Positions 14,555 through 18,829 of a stretch of 18,829 nucleotides of DNA are shown in pieces. The stretch comes from Candidatus Cloacimonadota bacterium. GTDB taxonomy: Bacteria > Cloacimonadota > Cloacimonadia > Cloacimonadales > TCS61. Under the pieces are notes generated by a model that searched no databases, was not told where the DNA came from, and was given only the letters and a program-made list of their open reading frames with translations. The stretch is taken from assembly GCA_030638385.1 (NCBI GenBank), contig DAOWES010000242.1, forward strand, positions 1-18,829, given 5' to 3'. The position numbers and the translations under genes are program-made. Each line of letters starts with the position of its first letter. Position 1 is the first letter of the stretch.

Positions 14555-16108
14555 ATGCAAAAATTAAGAATTTTGTGGGTGGATGATGAAATCCAACACC
14601 TCAAACCATTCATACTATTTCTGCAAGATAAAGGCTATGACGTAAAAACTGTTTCAAATGGATCTGACGCTGTTGCAATGACATTGGCAGAAAAGTTTGA
14701 TTTGATTCTTTTGGATGAAATGATGCCCGGAATGGATGGTCTTTCTACCTTGCGTGAAATAAAGAAAATAAATCCTTCATTACCAATTATCATGGTTACA
14801 AAAAGTGAAGAAGAAGGCTTGATGGAAGATGCTATTGCCAGTCAAATTGCTGATTACCTAATTAAGCCTGTGAATCCAAATCAGATTATTCTATCAATCA
14901 AAAAGATCTTTGAATCTGATAAAATTAGGAAAAATAAAATTGGTGAAGAATACGCCAAATTCTCCGCTAATTTAAATCGTCAGCTTTCCTCTGTTCCGGA
15001 TTGGGAGGAGTGGTGTAAACTTTATAGCAATATTTGCCGCTGGGATTTAGAAATAGATAAAATTAATGATCCTAATTTGGTGCAAATGCATTTTTTGGAA
15101 AAACTAAATGTGAACAAAGAGTTTTCACATTTCATCGAAAATAACTACCGAAATTGGTTAAATTCAGATGATCGACCAAAGCTATCTTTTGATCTTATTT
15201 CAGAATATGTAGCACCACAACTTGAAGAGAGCAACCAACTTTATTTTATTGTGCTCGATTGCATGAGGCTGGATCAGTATTATGCAATTCTTCCATTTAT
15301 CGAAGAATTTTTTGATGTTGATACAGAACTTTATAGTTCTATATTGCCAACAGCTACCCCATATTCCCGAAATTCAATATTTAGTGGAATGTTACCGATT
15401 GATATTGCCGAGAATTATCCCCAATACTGGAGTGAATCATCCGATATGGATAATAGCCGTAATAGGAATGAGCATCAGCTTTTAGATGCACATCTCAAAG
15501 ATATCGGAGTAACATTAGATAAAAGCAAGTATATAAAAATCTTTGATGTTTCCGAAGGTAACTATGTCTTGAGAAGAGTCGATTCATGGAAAAATGAAAA
15601 ACTGGTTATCCTGGTTTATAATTTCTTAGATTTATTAGCGCATCATCGTTCCAGTGATCAGATTTTGAAAGAAACTATTCCTGATGAGCAAGCTTTACGA
15701 GCATTTACAAAACATTGGTTTCAACATTCAACTTTATTTCAAACTCTGCAAAAATTAAGAAAACTTAATGCAACAGTTGTCATTACAACCGATCATGGTT
15801 CCATCAGGGTAAATCGAGCTAGCCAAGTAGTGGGAGATAAAGATACAACCACAACCGTGCGCTATAAGCAAGGTAGGAATCTTACTATAAATAATAAACA
15901 AGCTTTTTTCATGAAAGATCCGAAAGAATTTGGTCTTCCTAAACGTGGAATTGTTGATAATTATGCTTTTGCCAAAGATGATTATTTCTTCGTATATCCA
16001 AATTCATTTCATCGTTATATGAAACAATACACTGGAACATTCCAACATGGTGGGATTAGTATGGAAGAAATGATTTTGCCAATTGCTGTTTGCAAACCCA
16101 AAAAATAG
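14555..16108 (+). CDS. porX: PorX-like response regulator with PglZ (alkaline phosphatase superfamily) domain
   Basis: 517 residues from ATG 14555, which has AAGGAG six bases upstream; a TTG two codons earlier is less likely. Residues 3-120 form a receiver domain with acidic Asp10/Asp11/Glu12, phospho-acceptor Asp54 (ILLDEMMPG), Thr82 and Lys104 (LIKP), all intact. A helical linker follows (about 121-215). The rest is a PglZ domain with metal-site elements of the phosphatase fold: Asp235 (VLDCMRLDQ), a nucleophile Thr at 266 or 268 (PTATPYSR), Asp413-His414 (TTDHG) and His498 (FQHGG). In Bacteroidetes, PorX with kinase PorY controls the type IX secretion system, and its PglZ domain cleaves oligonucleotides. 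No kinase or secretion gene is nearby. tsaE follows after 18 bases. Confidence 0.9.
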   Translation: MQKLRILWVDDEIQHLKPFILFLQDKGYDVKTVSNGSDAVAMTLAEKFDLILLDEMMPGMDGLSTLREIKKINPSLPIIMVTKSEEEGLMEDAIASQIADYLIKPVNPNQIILSIKKIFESDKIRKNKIGEEYAKFSANLNRQLSSVPDWEEWCKLYSNICRWDLEIDKINDPNLVQMHFLEKLNVNKEFSHFIENNYRNWLNSDDRPKLSFDLISEYVAPQLEESNQLYFIVLDCMRLDQYYAILPFIEEFFDVDTELYSSILPTATPYSRNSIFSGMLPIDIAENYPQYWSESSDMDNSRNRNEHQLLDAHLKDIGVTLDKSKYIKIFDVSEGNYVLRRVDSWKNEKLVILVYNFLDLLAHHRSSDQILKETIPDEQALRAFTKHWFQHSTLFQTLQKLRKLNATVVITTDHGSIRVNRASQVVGDKDTTTTVRYKQGRNLTINNKQAFFMKDPKEFGLPKRGIVDNYAFAKDDYFFVYPNSFHRYMKQYTGTFQHGGISMEEMILPIAVCKPKK

Positions 16109-16126
16109 GTAATCTAAGAATAATTT

Positions 16127-16534
16127 ATGAATAGAATAATTGAATTAAAAACAGAGCAAGATACGATTGATCTTGCCAAAGAGTTTGCCGGAAAAGCAAA
16201 ACAAGGTGATATCTTTGCGCTTTATGGAGAATTAGGAACAGGTAAAACATTTTTCACCCAGCACTTGTGCAAATTTCTGGGAGTTGATGAAAATGTAAGC
16301 AGCCCAAGTTATGTGCTAATGAATGAATATGTTGGTGATTTTCATATTGCACATCTCGACTTCTACCGTTTAGGTGGAGTGGAAGAGGTATTTGAACTTG
16401 GTTTGCACGATATCTTTGAAAGTGGAATAACTATCATTGAATGGCCTGAAATTGGTGAGGAAATTTTACCGGAAAATACGATTAGATTAAAATTTTCTTT
16501 TGATGGAAATAATAGAGAAGTTAAGGTAATCTAA
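16127..16534 (+). CDS. tsaE: tRNA threonylcarbamoyladenosine biosynthesis ATPase TsaE
   Basis: 135 residues, usual length. TsaE is the P-loop ATPase that works with TsaB and TsaD in making t6A37 on ANN-decoding tRNAs. Seen: Walker A GELGTGKT (34-41), SSPSYVLMNEY (58-68), HLDFYRL (76-82) and IIEWPE (103-108), all family hallmarks. It begins 18 bases after the PorX-like stop with only a weak ribosome binding site, so it is probably in that transcription unit. tsaB and tsaD are not in the window. A terminator follows 12 bases after the stop. Confidence 0.95.
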   Translation: MNRIIELKTEQDTIDLAKEFAGKAKQGDIFALYGELGTGKTFFTQHLCKFLGVDENVSSPSYVLMNEYVGDFHIAHLDFYRLGGVEEVFELGLHDIFESGITIIEWPEIGEEILPENTIRLKFSFDGNNREVKVI

Positions 16535-16546
16535 TATAATAATAAA

Positions 16547-16597
16547 AGTGGTCAAACTGCTCTCTTTTTGAAAGCAGAATGGCCACTATTTTTATTT
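16547..16597. terminator. Probable bidirectional terminator between tsaE and ssb
   Basis: Interrupted stem from 16547 to 16587: AGTGGTCA pairs with TGGCCACT (one G-T pair), a 2x2 mismatch follows, then CTGCT pairs with AGCAG around a T-rich loop. It is flanked by T-rich sequence on the right (to 16597) and A-rich sequence on the left, so it can end both convergent genes. Confidence 0.75.
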
Positions 16598-16599
16598 GA

Positions 16600-16944
16600 T
16601 TATTTCTCTAATTGATATAAACGTTCTGCTCTGATTAACATTCTCTGATGTTTTACACCATCATTATCTGTCCAATTGTCTTGTCTTAAAGCTCCTTCAA
16701 CCATAATCGGAACTCCTTTCTTTCCATAAACTTCCAAGCGTTCGGCAGCTGCTCCCCAGATCTCCACATTAACAAAAGTAGTCATATCATGCCAGTCCCC
16801 ACTTTTGTCGCGATAGTGCCCATTGTTTGCCATTGTAAACTTGCCTACGGCTGTCATGTCTTGGCCAAGATGCTCAACTTTGGCATCTTTTGTTAAATTC
16901 CCCGCTAAAGTAATGTGGTTGATAGTTGGTGTTTTTACAGTCAT
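16600..16944 (-). CDS. ssb: Single-stranded DNA-binding protein, short, without acidic tail
   Basis: 114 residues on the reverse strand, with GAGAGGGG before the ATG (16942-16944). OB-fold pattern of bacterial SSB: INHITLAGNLTKDAKV, FTMANNGHYRDKSGDW, TTFVNVEIWGAAAERLEVYGKKGVPIMVEGALRQDNW, then MLIRAERLYQLEK. These contain the usual aromatic DNA-contact positions. It stops right after the OB domain: the Gly/Gln-rich linker and the acidic tip (DDDIPF type) that recruits PriA, RecG and others are absent. That suggests a specialised or minimal SSB rather than the standard one, unless this lineage generally lacks the tail. It is the only reverse-strand gene in the window. Confidence 0.93.
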   Translation of the reverse strand: MTVKTPTINHITLAGNLTKDAKVEHLGQDMTAVGKFTMANNGHYRDKSGDWHDMTTFVNVEIWGAAAERLEVYGKKGVPIMVEGALRQDNWTDNDGVKHQRMLIRAERLYQLEK

Positions 16945-17510
16945 TTTCCCCTCTCTTTTTTTTAGTTGGCTTATCTCCAGCTTGTAAGAGATAAATACAT
17001 TTTTCCTACCAATTCACAAGCTTACCAATTTTTTGGTGATGGTAGTATGGATTATAAAAAATCGAAATTAACTACAATGATGGAATTTCGATGATAAATA
17101 TCCCTAATATTCCCCTCTAAATACGGCAAAGAATAATCTTTGTGTAATGAAAATTTCTAAATTATCTGTTTTAGACTATAATCATACTAATCACAGCAGG
17201 TTATGCGGGATAACATCTTCAGATTTAAATTGATGGTCAAGATGTTTTTAGAAATCTTGGATATTATAATTTAATAATTTATTGAAACCGCAGAGTTGTG
17301 CATCAAGCCAAGATAGACATTTCATGAGAACAGCGTGCGAGGACTCCCGCCCAGATTTATAAGCCTCTGGTTTAGGTTTAAAGCCTCAAAAGAATTGAGG
17401 TGAGGTTGCCTTTAAACCTTTTCCCCGTTAGATTTCTCCAATTAACTGGGGTTCGCTACTAACTTCTTTTTTTCAGCAACGATTAATAACGAATTAATTC
17501 CGTTTTTTAG
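16945..17510. other. 566-base gene-free region with GC-raised, foldable segment
   Basis: No convincing ORF in any frame. The left part presumably holds the ssb promoter. 17061-17092 is a 9-bp perfect inverted repeat (see separate entry). Bases 17221-17280 are very AT-rich (11 G/C of 60) and include TATTATAAT (17262-17270), a good -10 element without a clear -35. Bases 17321-17460 contain 63 G/C of 140 and fold well. GGTTTAAAG (17375-17383) pairs with 17410-17418 and encloses CCTCAA/TTGAGG (17384-17389 with 17395-17400). CCCCGTTA (17423-17430) pairs with TAAC and GGGG (17443-17451). A weak stem followed by six T (17488-17508) ends just before prmC. It could be a structured RNA, a long prmC leader or a decayed or dispersed intergenic repeat. 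It does not match the conserved cores of tmRNA, RNase P RNA or SRP RNA that I can recall. Confidence 0.4.
17055..17092 (-). terminator. Weak terminator-like hairpin read on the reverse strand
   Basis: ATCGAAATT (17061-17069) and its exact complement (17084-17092) form a 9-bp stem with a 14-base loop. On the reverse strand the stem is followed by a run of T. The stem is AT-rich, so strength is doubtful. It would end a leftward transcript arising upstream of ssb; alternatively it is an operator. Confidence 0.3.
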
Positions 17511-17546
17511 ATGGACAAATTCTTCCAAATAATAAATTTCGCAGTA

Positions 17547-18380
17547 ATGAAAAATTGGACAATATTAGAAATAATCAAATGGACTACAGACTTCTTTAAG
17601 GAGAAGCAGATTGAAAAAGCACGTTTAAATGCTGAATATATCGTAGCGCATGTTTTGCAATGTAAGCGGTTTGACCTTTATGTGAGATTTGAAGATATCG
17701 TATCTGAAATAGATCGAGCTGAAATACGAAAACTAATCGTAAGAAGATGCAAAAATGAGCCTTTGCAATATGTGCTTGGTGAAACAGAATTTTATGGATA
17801 TCGCTTTTTTGTGAATTCTGCAGTGCTTATTCCGCGTCCCGAAACAGAATATCTAGTGGAGAAGATTATAAAAGAAAATCCTAGTTTAGAATCTGTTTTA
17901 GATATTGGAACCGGATCAGGTGCTATTGCTGTAAGTCTAAAAAAAGAACTTCCTAACTGTAATGTAACAGCTTCGGACATATCTGAAAAAGCTTTGGAAA
18001 TTGCCAAGAAAAATGCCGCTGAAAATCAAGTGACTATAGAATTTATCCAATCTGATCTGTTTGAGAATATTGAAGATAAATATAGTGTAATTGTTTCCAA
18101 TCCACCCTATATTCCTCTACGAGAATATAAGGATATAGATTCGGAAGTGAAAGATTTTGAACCACAATCGGCACTCTTGGCGGAAGCGGATGGTCTCCAT
18201 TATTATCAGAAAATTCTTGAGCAAGCAAAAGAGTATTTGCATGAGAATGGAATTGTATATTTTGAGATAGGTCATGATCAAGCTGAGCGAATAAAAAAGA
18301 TTGCTGAAAATAATGGATTTTTTGATGTTGAAACATTAAAAGATCTAAATGAATTTGATAGAATGATGAGAATTAAATAA
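17547..18380 (+). CDS. prmC: Peptide chain release factor N5-glutamine methyltransferase PrmC (HemK)
   Basis: 277 residues from ATG 17547; the frame has an earlier ATG at 17511 (12 residues longer). The later start gives MKNWTILEIIKWTTDFF, which fits the family N-terminus; neither start has a good ribosome binding site. PrmC methylates the Gln of the GGQ motif in release factors RF1 and RF2 using S-adenosylmethionine. Seen: N-terminal helical release-factor-binding domain (about 1-75), the linker RPETEYLVE, cofactor motif LDIGTGSGAIAVSL (about 118-131) and the catalytic NPPY at 185-188 (VSNPPYIPL). prfA is not directly upstream. murA begins 10 bases after the stop, so the two are probably cotranscribed. 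Confidence 0.95.
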   Translation: MKNWTILEIIKWTTDFFKEKQIEKARLNAEYIVAHVLQCKRFDLYVRFEDIVSEIDRAEIRKLIVRRCKNEPLQYVLGETEFYGYRFFVNSAVLIPRPETEYLVEKIIKENPSLESVLDIGTGSGAIAVSLKKELPNCNVTASDISEKALEIAKKNAAENQVTIEFIQSDLFENIEDKYSVIVSNPPYIPLREYKDIDSEVKDFEPQSALLAEADGLHYYQKILEQAKEYLHENGIVYFEIGHDQAERIKKIAENNGFFDVETLKDLNEFDRMMRIK

Positions 18381-18390
18381 TGAGGAAAGC

Positions 18391-18829
18391 ATGGATAAAT
18401 TTATAATTAACGGAGGAAAGGAATTAAGTGGCACTATAAAAGTGTCAGGAGCAAAAAACGCAATTTTACCAATAATGACAGCAGCTTTATTGGCAAAAGG
18501 TAAAACGATTTTGCATAATGTTCCTTACCTGAATGATATAAAAATGATGGCACATCTTTTACGTGTGATTGGTGCTAGGGTAGATTATTTTGATGAAACA
18601 ATGGAGATTGATACAACTCATTGCAGTTATTTTGAAGCACCTTATGAATTAGTTAGTAAGATGCGTGCCTCTATTTATGTTTTAGGGCCACTATTAGCCA
18701 GATTCGGTGAAGCAAAAGTTTCTTTTCCGGGGGGATGCGCTATTGGAACTCGCCCCGTTGATTTACACCTAAAAGCGATGGAAGCTTTAGGAACAAAAAT
18801 CGATATCGAACATGGTTATATTTTAGCAA
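18391..18829 (+). CDS. murA: UDP-N-acetylglucosamine 1-carboxyvinyltransferase MurA, 3' partial
   Basis: The first 146 residues of about 420 are present; the gene runs off the right edge. TGAGGAAAG precedes the ATG. MurA transfers enolpyruvate from phosphoenolpyruvate to UDP-GlcNAc, the first committed step of peptidoglycan synthesis. Seen: FIINGGKELSGTIKVSGAKNA with substrate-binding Lys22-Asn23, the MRAS segment, and FPGGCAIGTRPVDLHL with the active-site Cys116 that fosfomycin alkylates (Cys, not the resistant Asp variant). It lies 10 bases after prmC. Confidence 0.96.
   Translation, partial: MDKFIINGGKELSGTIKVSGAKNAILPIMTAALLAKGKTILHNVPYLNDIKMMAHLLRVIGARVDYFDETMEIDTTHCSYFEAPYELVSKMRASIYVLGPLLARFGEAKVSFPGGCAIGTRPVDLHLKAMEALGTKIDIEHGYILA

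Noticed and set aside
17281..17460. tmRNA, RNase P RNA, SRP RNA or transposase remnant
   Set aside because: None of the conserved RNA cores I know is present, and the frames are broken by stops on both strands with no recognisable transposase motif, so only an unspecific structured region is reported.

Overview
The window is AT-rich, densely coding chromosomal DNA from a diderm (Gram-negative-type) bacterium. The best guess is Candidatus Cloacimonadota or a related phylum of the Fibrobacteres-Chlorobi-Bacteroidetes neighbourhood. The reasons are a PorX-type response regulator with a PglZ domain, an AgmX/PglI-type TonB-like protein in an ExbB/ExbD operon, strong purine-rich ribosome binding sites and very short gene spacing. 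The assignment is an inference from gene content; no rRNA or other taxonomic marker is present. I see no mobile element, CRISPR array or tRNA.

Region 1 (1-6941) is one tight operon for an envelope machine: a very large TPR protein cut by the left edge, a small secreted protein, an ExbB/TolQ/MotA-type channel protein, two different ExbD/TolR-type proteins, and a single-pass protein with a cytoplasmic N-terminal domain, a Gly/acidic periplasmic linker and a TonB-like C-terminus. It ends at a strong terminator with a UUCG loop. This set of parts (one channel subunit, two ExbD-like subunits, a TonB-like arm, a TPR protein) resembles the Agl/Glt gliding machinery of Myxococcus more than plain TonB-ExbBD or Tol-Pal. 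Unusually, the first ExbD has Asn where the proton-carrying Asp normally sits, while the second keeps the Asp. This is the most interesting system in the window.

Region 2 (7030-12899) carries housekeeping and signalling genes, all forward: priA (replication restart), an acyl-CoA dehydrogenase, queH (queuosine synthesis) and a membrane HD-GYP cyclic-di-GMP phosphodiesterase. Clear terminators follow the dehydrogenase and the HD-GYP gene.

Region 3 (13042-16597) has panB (pantothenate synthesis), overlapped by 1 base by an unknown 202-residue protein, then the PorX-like regulator and tsaE (tRNA t6A synthesis). A terminator, possibly bidirectional, separates these from a lone reverse-strand ssb gene (16600-16944) whose product lacks the acidic tail.

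Region 4 (16945-17510) is 566 bases without a gene, unusual for so compact a sequence. It contains a relatively GC-rich stretch with several stem-loops. It is followed by prmC and the first third of murA, which runs off the right edge.
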